From Acidobacteriota bacterium (GTDB lineage Bacteria; Acidobacteriota; Vicinamibacteria; Vicinamibacterales; JACQTH01): 53,519 bases of DNA. Within the stretch, counting starts at the first letter, position 1; each line of letters begins with the position of its first letter. This document shows positions 19,364-28,504 of this stretch, in pieces. Location of the stretch: NCBI GenBank assembly GCA_016178075.1, contig JACOUA010000042.1, forward strand, positions 1-53,519, written 5' to 3'. A model generated the notes under the pieces. The model was not told the origin of the DNA and made no database searches. It worked only from the letters and a program-made list of their open reading frames with translations. Both the position numbers and the translations under genes were made by a program.

Positions 19364-19424
19364 TAGTCCACTTAGGACCCGATCGAGGTCATGGTCGTCG
19401 AGATGAAGCCGAAATCCGCAATTC

Positions 19425-20474
19425 TCAGCGATGCGGCGATGTCTTGTAGTGCTCGGCGAGGAGGTCTCGCCCGAAGTCGCCCTTGAAGTCCCGCCACACC
19501 GCATGGATGTGGTTGGCGTCGTTCTGCGTGTTGTCGTACTCGATGAGGAAGCTCGGCCCCTGGATGCGGTAGTAGTGGCCTTGTCCTTTCTGGACCGGGC
19601 CCATCCACGCGAACTTCACGCGATCGATCCCGGCGCGTCTGATCCGCTGGATGCGATCGAGCGCCAGCTCGCGCGGCTGGGCGTTCGCGTAGGCTTCGAT
19701 CAGGGCAAGGAGCATCGCCTGCTGATCCTTGCCGAGCGAGCCGTACGCGACGCCGGTGTCCGCCTGAATCGCCGCCTGACGTTCGGCCATCGTCGCGATG
19801 TCGTTGGGCGCCTTCTCGGCCACGACGCCCCCGGTCAGCTGCTCGGCTTTGAGCGATTCCACGAGCTTGCGCGCAAGATCTTCTTCCGCCGCCAGCGCGC
19901 GTGTGCCCTTCATCGGTCCAGCCCGGACCTCTGCTGGATTCGCGCCGAAGAACTGCGGGGATGTCGCGATCCCCAGGCCGTCCACGATCGTCCAGTTCTG
20001 GGCAATGTGGTGTCCTTCGTAGCGCCAGCCCCAGACGCCGCTCGGCGACGGCTCGCCGAAGATGGTGACGAAGTACATCTCCGGATCCCGGACGAGGCGT
20101 CCGCCTTTTTCGAGCTCGCGGAGCACGTTCTCGAGCGACCGGATGGTCTCCGTCTTGTTGAAGGCCGGCTCGCTCAAACCCGTCTTCACCAGCTCGAGCG
20201 CCGCCTGACGTTGCGGCGGCGTCATGGCCTTGAGGGAGAGGCCCTTTCGTTCTCTGGGGATGAAGTGCCAGTTGAATCGCTCGTCCGCGTCGAAGGAGAA
20301 CCTCGCCGTCGCGACCTGAGCGGCGTCGAGCGTGGCCAGAAACGCGCGCGCCGCCGACACCATCTTGTCCGCCGGCGTAATGCCACGGGCCTGTTCGGCG
20401 TTGGGCCGAGGCCCAGCGAGGGCCACGAGCCCGAGAAGGGTGACCGCCACCGCGACGTTCAGGACCAGCCGCAC
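19425..20474 (-). CDS. DUF3500 family protein, exported
   Basis: Signal-like start; FSFDADERFNWHFIPRERKGLSLKAMT, EPSPSGVWGWRYEGHHIAQNWTIVDG, YDNTQNDANHIHAVWRDFKGDFG typical of DUF3500. Confidence 0.85.
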   Translation of the reverse strand: MRLVLNVAVAVTLLGLVALAGPRPNAEQARGITPADKMVSAARAFLATLDAAQVATARFSFDADERFNWHFIPRERKGLSLKAMTPPQRQAALELVKTGLSEPAFNKTETIRSLENVLRELEKGGRLVRDPEMYFVTIFGEPSPSGVWGWRYEGHHIAQNWTIVDGLGIATSPQFFGANPAEVRAGPMKGTRALAAEEDLARKLVESLKAEQLTGGVVAEKAPNDIATMAERQAAIQADTGVAYGSLGKDQQAMLLALIEAYANAQPRELALDRIQRIRRAGIDRVKFAWMGPVQKGQGHYYRIQGPSFLIEYDNTQNDANHIHAVWRDFKGDFGRDLLAEHYKTSPHR

Positions 20475-20496
20475 CGCGCACCTCCATCATTTGATC

Positions 20497-20626
20497 CGCG
20501 TGGGGCCCCACCCCCACGCGCCGCCGTCGCTGACGCTCCGGATCTTGGTTGCTGCATTCTTCCGCTTCGTACGACGTCAGCGGGCGCCACGCCGCCCGCC
20601 AGCCGTCGCTTCCGCTCCGGATCTTG
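20497..20626. repeat. Hairpin cgcgtgggg/ccccacgcg plus 25-bp direct repeats (20523-20547 and 20602-20626)
   Basis: 9-bp perfect stem; direct copies gccgtcgctgacgctccggatcttg and gccgtcgcttccgctccggatcttg differ at 2 positions, 79 bp apart. Confidence 0.7.
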
Positions 20627-20677
20627 CTGGCATCGCCGTTGCCGCCCGCGGAGCGAGAAGTCGGAACAATTCTACCC

Positions 20678-21280
20678 TTAGGTGAACCGGCAATCGAGCG
20701 CCAGGCTCTCGGCGAGCAGGCCGAGATACTGGCGCCTCGGGATCTCAATCGCACCGAATTGCGCCAGGTGGGGCGTCAGCCACTGCGTGTCGAGCAGACG
20801 ATAGCCGCGCGTCCTGAGGCGCTCGACGAGCGCCACGAGGGCCACTTTCGACGCATCGGTCACGCGGTGGAACATCGATTCCCCGAAGAACGCCCCACCA
20901 AGCGAGACCCCGTAGAGTCCGCCGCCGAGCCGATCGCCCTGCCAGGCTTCCATCGAATGCGCGAAGCCGAGCCGGTGGAGCTCGACGTACACCTCCAGGA
21001 TATCCCCGCTGATCCAGGTGTCCGGATGCTTGGCGCACGCTCGAATCACGGCGTCGAACGACGAATTGATTCGCACCTCGAACGTGCCGCCCCGAATCAC
21101 GCGGCCGAGCCGCCGCGGCAGATGGAAGCGCTCGAGGGGAATGACCCCACGGGGATCGGGCGAGAACCAGCCGATGCGGCCCTCCTCCACGGCCATGGGA
21201 AACAAGCCGCTTCGGTACGCGTAGAGAACCTGGGTGGCTGAGAGCATGAGGAATCGGGAAGCCGTGACCCCTCCGTGCAT
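20678..21280 (-). CDS. aat: Leucyl/phenylalanyl-tRNA--protein transferase
   Basis: AYRSGLFPMAVEEGRIGWFSPDPRGVIPLERFHLPRRL, HRLGFAHSMEAW, GGGLYGVSLGGAFFGESMFHRVTDASK motifs. Start may be the internal MLSATQV. Confidence 0.9.
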   Translation of the reverse strand: MHGGVTASRFLMLSATQVLYAYRSGLFPMAVEEGRIGWFSPDPRGVIPLERFHLPRRLGRVIRGGTFEVRINSSFDAVIRACAKHPDTWISGDILEVYVELHRLGFAHSMEAWQGDRLGGGLYGVSLGGAFFGESMFHRVTDASKVALVALVERLRTRGYRLLDTQWLTPHLAQFGAIEIPRRQYLGLLAESLALDCRFT

Positions 21281-21517
21281 GATTCTGCACGAAGAATTCC
21301 GCTCGCGTGTGTCCGATCATGAGGTCGGGCGATCCAATCAAAGGTGGGCGGCGTGGCACCCCGGTGGCGCCCATCGCGAGCAGAAGCCGTCCGCGCGGGT
21401 CTATCACGTTGCCCGCCGAATTCGCGCCGATCTAGTAACGCATCGCTGCCACGAGGTCAAGTAACCCGTAGGAGCACAGCAAGTCCCTGGGATACGCTGG
21501 CAAGTTTGGTGAGAACC

Positions 21518-21538
21518 GAGAGCTAAGAGCTGATAGCC
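21518..21538. repeat. Half heptamer element GAGAGCT AAGAGCT GATAGCC
   Basis: Three 7-bp units in the same family as 30875-30912; no obvious inverted arm. Confidence 0.5.
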
Positions 21539-21692
21539 TCCCACCGAAGGCCAGACGCGTCGTCGATCTGAGGAACTGAGACATGCCAAGGAGCTCGGGG
21601 TTTTGGGCACGAGCAGAAACTGGTCGACGGTGACCAAGATCGTGGAGTTCGCACGCGCAAAGCCCGCTGGGTAGCGGTGTGCTGGAGGTTGG

Positions 21693-22688
21693 ATGAACAT
21701 GCCGGACTTTTCCCGCAGCATCGGACGGGTCGTCATCGCGCTCTCGCTGGTCGGAGCCATCTCACGAGGCGCGGCTGGACGTGAGCAGCCCGCGTCCATG
21801 ACACGTGATCAGGTGACGCGCTGGATGAAGGAGCTGTCGAACTGGGGACGCTGGGGCAAGGACGACCAGCTCGGCACGCTCAATCTGGTGACACCCGAGA
21901 AGCGGCGCCAGGCGCTGCGGCTGGTGCGCGACGGCGTGTCGGTCTCGCTCGCGCATACGCTCGAGAAAGAAAAGCTTCCCGACAACCCTCGCCCGCTCGA
22001 ACAGCAGATGACGCTGGACGCCGGCGGACACGCGCTGGACCTGCTGACGATCTGGTATCACGGCTCGACCATCACTCATCTGGACGCGCTGTGCCACTAC
22101 TCGTTCGAAGGCGTGCTGTACAACGGTCTCTCGAAGCAGCGGATCACTGAATCGGGCTGCGGTGTGCTCGGCATCGAGCGCATGAAGAACGGATGGATCA
22201 TGCGCGGCGTGCTCGTGGACATCCCGCGTCTGAAAGGCCTCCCGTTTCTCGAACCCGGCACGCCTGTGTATCCGTCGGACCTCGAAGCGTGGGAGAAATA
22301 CGCCGGGATCAAGATCGGCAGTGGCGACGCGGTCTTCCTTCGCACCGGCCGCTGGGCGCGGCGCGCGGCCCAGGGTCCGTGGAACATCGGCGCGAATGCC
22401 GCCGGCTATCACGCATCCGTGATGCCGTGGTTGAGACAGCGTGACGTCGCGCTGTTGGGCAACGACGGCGTCCAGGACGTCCAGCCGTCCGGGGTCGAGG
22501 GGGTGACGAGACCGGTCCATCAACTTGCCATCGTCGCGCTCGGGCTCCCGCTCATCGACGTGATGGCCCTCGAAGCCGCGGCCGACGAGGCCGCCCGTCG
22601 TCACCGGTGGGAGTTCCTCGTGACGATGGCCCCGGTGCCAGTCCCGGGGGGCACCGGTTTCCCGATCAATCCTGTGGCGACGTTTTGA
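21693..22688 (+). CDS. Cyclase family protein (kynurenine formamidase-like), exported
   Basis: WGKDDQLGTLNLVTPEKR, HGSTITHLDALCHYSFEGVLYNG, GDAVFLRTGRW, HQLAIVALGLPLIDVM motifs. Confidence 0.85.
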   Translation: MNMPDFSRSIGRVVIALSLVGAISRGAAGREQPASMTRDQVTRWMKELSNWGRWGKDDQLGTLNLVTPEKRRQALRLVRDGVSVSLAHTLEKEKLPDNPRPLEQQMTLDAGGHALDLLTIWYHGSTITHLDALCHYSFEGVLYNGLSKQRITESGCGVLGIERMKNGWIMRGVLVDIPRLKGLPFLEPGTPVYPSDLEAWEKYAGIKIGSGDAVFLRTGRWARRAAQGPWNIGANAAGYHASVMPWLRQRDVALLGNDGVQDVQPSGVEGVTRPVHQLAIVALGLPLIDVMALEAAADEAARRHRWEFLVTMAPVPVPGGTGFPINPVATF

Positions 22689-22716
22689 GCTGAAGCGGTG
22701 TCCTTAGGACCCGTCC

Positions 22717-23946
22717 TTAGGTCTTCCTCGGGTACCGTGTCTCGACGTAGTCGTCGATCAGTTTCTGGAATGCGGCGGCCAGCTCGTCGTACGTGCCGCG
22801 AAGGGTCGTGACGTGCTGGCCGTCGATGTAGATGGGACAGTTGGGCGCCTCTCCCGTGCCGGGGAGGCTGATGCCGATATTCGCCGCCTTTGATTCCCCC
22901 GGGCCGTTCACGACGCAGCCCATGACCGCGAGCGTCATCTCTTCGACGCCGGCATAAGCGGCCTTCCACCCCGGCATCCGATCCCGGATGTACTCCTGGA
23001 TGCGTTCGGCGAGCTCCTGAAACGTCGTGCTGGTCGTGCGCCCGCAGCCGGGGCAGGCCGTCACGCTCGGAGAAAACGATCGCAGCCCAAGCGCCTGCAG
23101 CAGCTCGCACGCCGCGTAGACTTCCTCGCGGCGATCTCCGCCGGGACGAGGCGTGAGCGACACCCGGATCGTGTCGCCGATCCCCTCCTGGAGCAGCACG
23201 CCCATCGCAGCGGCCGACCACACCAGGCCCTTCGTCCCCATCCCGGCCTCGGTCAGCCCGAGATGCAGCGGCTGGTCGGTCTTCGCCGCGAGATCGCGGT
23301 AGATGGCCATGAGATCGCGCGGCTTCGAGACCTTGCAGGAGATGATGATCTGATCGCGCCCGAGGCCCGACTCCAGCGCGAGGTCGGTCGACTGCAGGCC
23401 CGACAGCACCATGCACTCGTTGATGATCTCGGACGAGCTCCGGCCCAGATGGCGATCGGTGTTCTCCTGCATCTTGGCCGTGACGAGCTCCTGATTGAGC
23501 GAGCCGCCGTTGACGCCGATCCGAACCGGCTTGCCGCGATCGCGCGCGACCTTGCAGATCGTCGCGAACTGCTCGTCGCGCCGGCGGCCGGTGCCGACGT
23601 TGCCGGGGTTGATCCGGTACTTGTCGAGCGCCTCGGCACAAGCCGGGTACTTCGTGAGGAGCAGGTGTCCGTTGTAGTGGAAATCTCCGATGAGCGGGGC
23701 GTCGCAGCCGGCGTCGACGAGCCTGCGCTTGATGTCGGGCACCGCCGCGGCCGCTTCGGGGACGTTCACCGTCACTCGCACCATCTCGGAGCCTGCCTCG
23801 GCGAGCTCGAGGCACTGCGTCACCGTCGCCTGGACGTCAGCCGTATCGGTGTTCGCCATCGACTGGACGACGATCGGCGCGCCGGCGCCGACCTGCAGGC
23901 GCCCGACCTTGACGGCGATCGTCTTGCGAAGCTTGACCGTCAGCAT
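22717..23946 (-). CDS. ispG: 4-hydroxy-3-methylbut-2-enyl diphosphate synthase (flavodoxin), short bacterial form
   Basis: [89 protein letters not shown]. Confidence 0.95.
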   Translation of the reverse strand: MLTVKLRKTIAVKVGRLQVGAGAPIVVQSMANTDTADVQATVTQCLELAEAGSEMVRVTVNVPEAAAAVPDIKRRLVDAGCDAPLIGDFHYNGHLLLTKYPACAEALDKYRINPGNVGTGRRRDEQFATICKVARDRGKPVRIGVNGGSLNQELVTAKMQENTDRHLGRSSSEIINECMVLSGLQSTDLALESGLGRDQIIISCKVSKPRDLMAIYRDLAAKTDQPLHLGLTEAGMGTKGLVWSAAAMGVLLQEGIGDTIRVSLTPRPGGDRREEVYAACELLQALGLRSFSPSVTACPGCGRTTSTTFQELAERIQEYIRDRMPGWKAAYAGVEEMTLAVMGCVVNGPGESKAANIGISLPGTGEAPNCPIYIDGQHVTTLRGTYDELAAAFQKLIDDYVETRYPRKT

Positions 23947-24008
23947 TCGTTGCGGAAGACCTTCTGATCATATCATTACGAGAAGTGATGACCGACGACA
24001 CCGACAGC

Positions 24009-24101
24009 AGTCAGAAGTCGGAAGTCTGAAGTCAGAAGTCAAGAGTCAAAAGCCTAAAGTCTCGATTTCTGACTTCTCACTTCTGACTTCCAACTTCTGC
24101 C
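24009..24101. repeat. Heptamer inverted element, AGTCAGA family (8 + 5 units)
   Basis: Left: AGTCAGA AGTCGGA AGTCTGA AGTCAGA AGTCAAG AGTCAAA AGCCTAA AGTCTCG. Right: TTCTGAC TTCTCAC TTCTGAC TTCCAAC TTCTGCC. Confidence 0.9.
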
Positions 24102-24110
24102 TGATCACCA

Positions 24111-25205
24111 ATGTCCGAATCCTGGGACCACCACTATCGCGACGAGCAGGACGCCGCGTACCTGTACGACGCGCTCGCTGCGATCGAGCCGGACGCGGAT
24201 CGCCGACAACTGTTCTCCAAGCTCGCGACGGTCGAGCGCAAGCACGTCGACCGCTGGGTCGAGCTGTACGAGGAACACAGTCGTCCGCTTCCGACGCACT
24301 CGCCGTCGCTCAGGACCCGTGGCCTCGTCTGGATTGCGCGCCGTTTTGGCGCCAACGCCATCCTGCCGCTCATCGTCGCGGAAGAAGGACGCGAGGTCGA
24401 GAGCTACCTGCGGATCGCGCGGCGGGCCGATCAGAAGCGCACGCAGGAAACCGCCATGGGCATCGCGGCCGACTCGGCCGTGCACGCCCAGGAGCTCTCG
24501 GCCCTGCTGGGCCGTGAGGGCGAGCCATGGCATACGCCGGGCGCCGGCGGCTATCTGCGCAGCGTCGTGTACGGGTTCAATGACGGATTGACCGCCAACT
24601 TCGGCCTCGTGGCCGGCGTCATCGGCGCGAACGTGCCGCCGCACATCGTGATCATCACCGGCATCGCCGGCGCCATTGCCGACGCGCTGTCCATGGGCTC
24701 GAGCGGGTATCTCGCGGCCAAGAGCCAGTCCGAAGTGCAGGCCCACCAGATCGACATGGAGAGGCACGAGATCAGGATGATGCCGGAGATCGAGGAGGAG
24801 GAACTGGCGCTGATCTATGAGGCCCGGGGCATGCCGGCGGATCGGGCCCGGGAGCTTGCCGGGCAGGTGATGAAGGACCCGTCGCAGGCGCTCGCAGCGA
24901 AGGTGCGCGAGGAGCTCAACATCACGGCCGCCGATATCTCGCCGCTGGCGGACGGTCTGGTCACCGGGATCGCCACCGCCGTCGGCGCCTTCATTCCGAT
25001 CCTCCCATTCGTGCTCCTCGCTCGAGGTTCCGCGTCCTGGACGTCGCTCACGATCAGCATGCTCGCGCACTTCGCGATCGGCGCCGCCCGCAGCCTCTTC
25101 ACCGGCCGCAGCGTCTGGGCCAGCGGCCGCGACATGTTTGTCGTCGGGTTCGGCGTCGCCGCGGTGGGGTACGCGATCGGCGAGCTGATTGTGCGATTTT
25201 TCTAA
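24111..25205 (+). CDS. Ferritin/rubrerythrin-like domain fused to a VIT1/CCC1 family transporter
   Basis: N-terminal diiron-type helices (DEQDAAYLYDALAAIEPD...VERKHVDRWVELYEEH) then VIT1 GGYLRSVVYGFNDGLTANFGLVAGVIGA, GAIADALSMGSSGYLAAKSQSE and C-terminal TM helices. Confidence 0.9.
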   Translation: MSESWDHHYRDEQDAAYLYDALAAIEPDADRRQLFSKLATVERKHVDRWVELYEEHSRPLPTHSPSLRTRGLVWIARRFGANAILPLIVAEEGREVESYLRIARRADQKRTQETAMGIAADSAVHAQELSALLGREGEPWHTPGAGGYLRSVVYGFNDGLTANFGLVAGVIGANVPPHIVIITGIAGAIADALSMGSSGYLAAKSQSEVQAHQIDMERHEIRMMPEIEEEELALIYEARGMPADRARELAGQVMKDPSQALAAKVREELNITAADISPLADGLVTGIATAVGAFIPILPFVLLARGSASWTSLTISMLAHFAIGAARSLFTGRSVWASGRDMFVVGFGVAAVGYAIGELIVRFF

Positions 25206-25242
25206 GCTCCTTCCCCAGGATTCGTGTCTTCGTGGGTCCCTG

Positions 25243-26767
25243 TCACCTTCGTGTCATCGTGATCCCGACCGCCGCGCCGTCGGCCGATCGCCGGTCACAG
25301 CCCCCCTCCAGCATGTCGTTCTGTTTGTTGTAGACGATGACCTCGGCGGTGCCCTGGCTGCCTCCCGCTTGCAGCGTGTGCCCTTTGGCGGTCAGGAGTG
25401 CGACCGTGTCGGGCGAGAACCCGTTGCGCTCGTGCTGGATGCGATCCGGGAGCCACTGGTGATGGAACCGCGGTGCGTCGACGGCTTCCTGCGCGTTCAT
25501 GCCGAAATCGATCACGTTGACGATCGTTTCGAGCACGGTGTTGATGATCGTGCGGCCGCCGGGGCTCCCCGTCACCATGAAAAGCTCGCCATCCTTGGCG
25601 ATGATGGTCGGCGTCATGCTGGACAGCATGCGTTTGTGCGGCGCCGCCAGATTCGGCTCGGTGCCGATGAGCCCCTCGGCGGTCGTCAGGCCCGGACCGG
25701 CGTTGAAATCCCCCATCTCGTTGTTCAGCAGGAACCCGCCGCCGGCGACCCAGCCGACCGATCGGCATGTTGGCATTGAAATCCGGATCGCCGAGATATT
25801 GGGCGCGATCGGCATAGGCGCGCCGCATCGCTTCGGTCATCAGGTGGATGTTCGCCGCCGATCCGGCTCCGTTCGCCGCGAGGTCGTAGCCTTCCAGAAT
25901 GTTCAGCATCTCGATCAGCCCGACGCCGCCGGAGCTGATCGGCGGCATCGAGATGATGTCGTAGCCGCGATAGGTTCCACGGACGGGCGTCCGGATCTTC
26001 GCTTTGTACGCTTTCAGGTCCTCGCGCGTGATCAATCCACCGTTGGCCGCCATGTCTTTCTCGATGAGCAGGGCGGTCTCGCCTTCGTAGAAGCCCGCCG
26101 GCCCGAGCTCCGAGATTCGCTGGAGCGTGCGCCCCAGATCCGGCTGCTTGAGCATCTCGCCCGCCTCGTACGGCACGCCGGCCTTCGAGAACTGCGCGAC
26201 GGCCGCTGGCGATTTCCTCATCTGCGGCAGGATCCCCCTCAGTGAGCCGGCCAGCCCTTCGGTCACCTCGAATCCATCTCGCGCGAGCGCGATCGCGGGA
26301 TCGACCAGCCGTTTCCACGGCAGCTTGCCGTGCTCCTTCCATGCGAGGTGCAGGCCCGCCACGGTGCCGGGCACGCCAACCGACAGGTAGCTGTTGTGGT
26401 GCACGTTGGAATCGTACTTCCCGTCCTTGAGGAACATGGTCGGGGTCGACGTCGCCGGGGCGATCTCCCGGAAATCAATGGCGACCGGGTCGCCGGTGCG
26501 AGGACGGTAGACCATGAAGCCGCCGCCGCCGATATTGCCGGCGGTCGGATGCGTGACGGCCAGCGCGAACGCGGTCGCCACCGCCGCGTCGACGGCGTTC
26601 CCGCCGTCGCGGAGCACCGCCGCTCCCACGCGCGAAGCCACTTCGTTGACCGAGACGACCATGCCGCCCCGCGCGCGAACAGGGGTCGATGCCGCCTGGA
26701 GGATGGTGAGCGAGAAGACGGCGACGACAAACAGCGCGCCAGCAGCCCTGCTCGATCGGAGCGTCAT
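25243..26767 (-). pseudogene. Gamma-glutamyltransferase, interrupted by a frame-shifting deletion near 25740-25775
   Basis: N-terminal frame from MTLRSSRAAG: GGMVVSVNEVASRVGAAVLRDGGNAVDAAVATAFALAVTHPTAGNIGGGGFMV...DPDFNANMPIG. The C-terminal frame resumes at VAGGGFLLNNEMGDFNAGPG. The segment carrying the catalytic Thr is absent. Confidence 0.8.
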
Positions 26768-26863
26768 GAGGAGTCTCCCTTCACTGAGGTCGCGCTGATT
26801 GTAGAGGTCATGCCGGGTCCCCGCCAATACCTGCCCGGTGCCGGCCCGCTGATATGATTGCCC

Positions 26864-27226
26864 ATGCCGATCATCACCGTCGAAGGCTTCAGCCCTGCAG
26901 AGGTGCCCGCCGACAGGCGCCTGGTCCTGGCGATTGAAGAGGATGTCGTAGTGGACATCCTGCACGCCTGCGGCGGCAACGCGCGGTGCACGACCTGCCG
27001 GGTGGAGTTCCTCGCCGGCGAGCCCGAGACGATGACCGTGGCGGAGAAGGAGCGGCTGGCGCAGCGCGGTCTCTCGGGTGTTCGACTCTCGTGCCAGATC
27101 CTCTGCGACCACGACATGACGGTCAGGGCGATCAGCCGGTTGGGCGGCAGCGGACGACCCGATTCTGGCCCGAAGCCGGCGACGACCATCACGCCGCCGG
27201 CGGTGTGGACGAGGAAGGACGCTTGA
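26864..27226 (+). CDS. 2Fe-2S ferredoxin-like protein
   Basis: CGGNARCTTCRVEFLAGE...LSCQILCDHDM: plant-type [2Fe-2S] cysteine pattern. Confidence 0.85.
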   Translation: MPIITVEGFSPAEVPADRRLVLAIEEDVVVDILHACGGNARCTTCRVEFLAGEPETMTVAEKERLAQRGLSGVRLSCQILCDHDMTVRAISRLGGSGRPDSGPKPATTITPPAVWTRKDA

Positions 27227-27227
27227 T

Positions 27228-27336
27228 AGTGGCCAGTGATCAGTGCCCGGTGGCCAGTGTGCATCGGCTGCGCGTGGCACTTCTTTTTCTTGCGTCGCTC
27301 CTGGCCACTGACCACTGGCCACTGGCCACTAGCCAC
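27228..27336. repeat. Heptamer inverted element, AGTGGCC family (5 + 5 units), overlapping the start of the TolB-like gene
   Basis: Left: AGTGGCC AGTGATC AGTGCCC GGTGGCC AGTGTGC. Right: TGGCCAC TGACCAC TGGCCAC TGGCCAC TAGCCAC. Confidence 0.9.
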
Positions 27337-28398
27337 TCGCATGCTCAACCAACAGCCACTTACTCCGAGAAGGACTTTCTTTCACAAACCCGTCGTCTCA
27401 CATTCGAAGGCCGGCGCGCGGGAGAGGGATATTTTTCGCCCGACGGGACGAAGATCGCCTTTCAAAGCGAGCGCGAGCCCGGAAATCCCTTCTATCAGAT
27501 CTACGTGCTCGATCTGAGGTCCGGCGACACTCGCCGCATCTCGCCCGGAATCGGAAAGACCACGTGTGCGTTCTTTCACCCGAAAACCGGCGATATCCTG
27601 TTCGCTTCCACCCATCACGATCCCCGCTCGCTCGAGTTGCAGAAAGCGGAACTGGAAGCGCGGAAGTCCGGGAAAGAACGCCGCTACGGGTGGGATTACG
27701 ATCCGGAGATGGATCTGTACGTCGCCAACCAGACCACGAGCGCCCTGAAGCGTCTCACGAACGTGCGCGGCTACGACGCAGAGGGCAGCTACTCCCCCGA
27801 CGGTCAGTGGATCGTCTTCACCTCGACGCGCGACGCTTACAATCGCACCCTCACAGCCTCGGAACAGAAGCAGTTGGAGGTCGATCCGTCGTTCTTCGCC
27901 GAGATTTACATCATGCGCGCCGACGGCAGCGGCGCGCGGCGTCTGACGAACGTCAACGGCTACGACGGCGGGCCGTTCTTCTTTCCCGACGGCTCGCGCA
28001 TCGTCTGGCGTCGCTTCGACGAGGCGGGCCTCATCGCCGACGTCTGGACGATGAAGCCAGACGGCAGCGACCAGCGTCAGGTGACCGACTTCAAGTCGAT
28101 GAGCTGGGCGCCGTACCTTCATCCATCGGGCGAGTACTTGTTCTTTGCTTCCAACAAGTACGGCTTCGAGAACTTCGAGGTTTTCATCGTCGACACGAAG
28201 GGCACGAAGGAGCCGGTACGCGTCACCTTCACACTCGGGTTCGATGGCCTGCCGGTGCCGTCGCCCGACGGTAAGCAGCTCGCATGGACGTCGACACGCG
28301 ACGGCGGCCTGGGTCAGATGTACATCGGCCGCTGGAATCACGAGAAGGCGCTCGAAGCGGTGAAGGCAGCGCCGGTGCGGGCGCACGGCCAGAAATAG
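27259..28398 (+). CDS. TolB/WD40-like beta-propeller protein, exported (start uncertain, GTG)
   Basis: YFSPDGTKIAFQSEREPGNPFYQIYVLDL, GSYSPDGQWIVFTSTRD, PSPDGKQLAWTSTRDG repeats. Signal-like VHRLRVALLFLASLLA...SHA precedes the domain. 27259 is one of several in-frame GTGs. Confidence 0.8.
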   Translation: MHRLRVALLFLASLLATDHWPLATSHSHAQPTATYSEKDFLSQTRRLTFEGRRAGEGYFSPDGTKIAFQSEREPGNPFYQIYVLDLRSGDTRRISPGIGKTTCAFFHPKTGDILFASTHHDPRSLELQKAELEARKSGKERRYGWDYDPEMDLYVANQTTSALKRLTNVRGYDAEGSYSPDGQWIVFTSTRDAYNRTLTASEQKQLEVDPSFFAEIYIMRADGSGARRLTNVNGYDGGPFFFPDGSRIVWRRFDEAGLIADVWTMKPDGSDQRQVTDFKSMSWAPYLHPSGEYLFFASNKYGFENFEVFIVDTKGTKEPVRVTFTLGFDGLPVPSPDGKQLAWTSTRDGGLGQMYIGRWNHEKALEAVKAAPVRAHGQK

Positions 28399-28492
28399 TC
28401 GATAGTCTTTAGTCGATAGTCTTTAGTCGTTCGTCGTTCGTCGACTGATGACTTTCGACTAGAGACTATCGACTACCGACTATCGACTGGCA
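28395..28492. repeat. Heptamer inverted element, ATAGTCG family (7 + 7 contiguous units)
   Basis: Left: ATAGTCG ATAGTCT TTAGTCG ATAGTCT TTAGTCG TTCGTCG TTCGTCG. Right: ACTGATG ACTTTCG ACTAGAG ACTATCG ACTACCG ACTATCG ACTGGCA. Confidence 0.9.
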
Positions 28493-28504
28493 CTGAGAAA
28501 CAAC

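Noticed and set aside
24009-24101. CRISPR-like array
   Set aside because: Units are 7 bp, degenerate, with an inverted arm and no spacers; no cas genes in the window.
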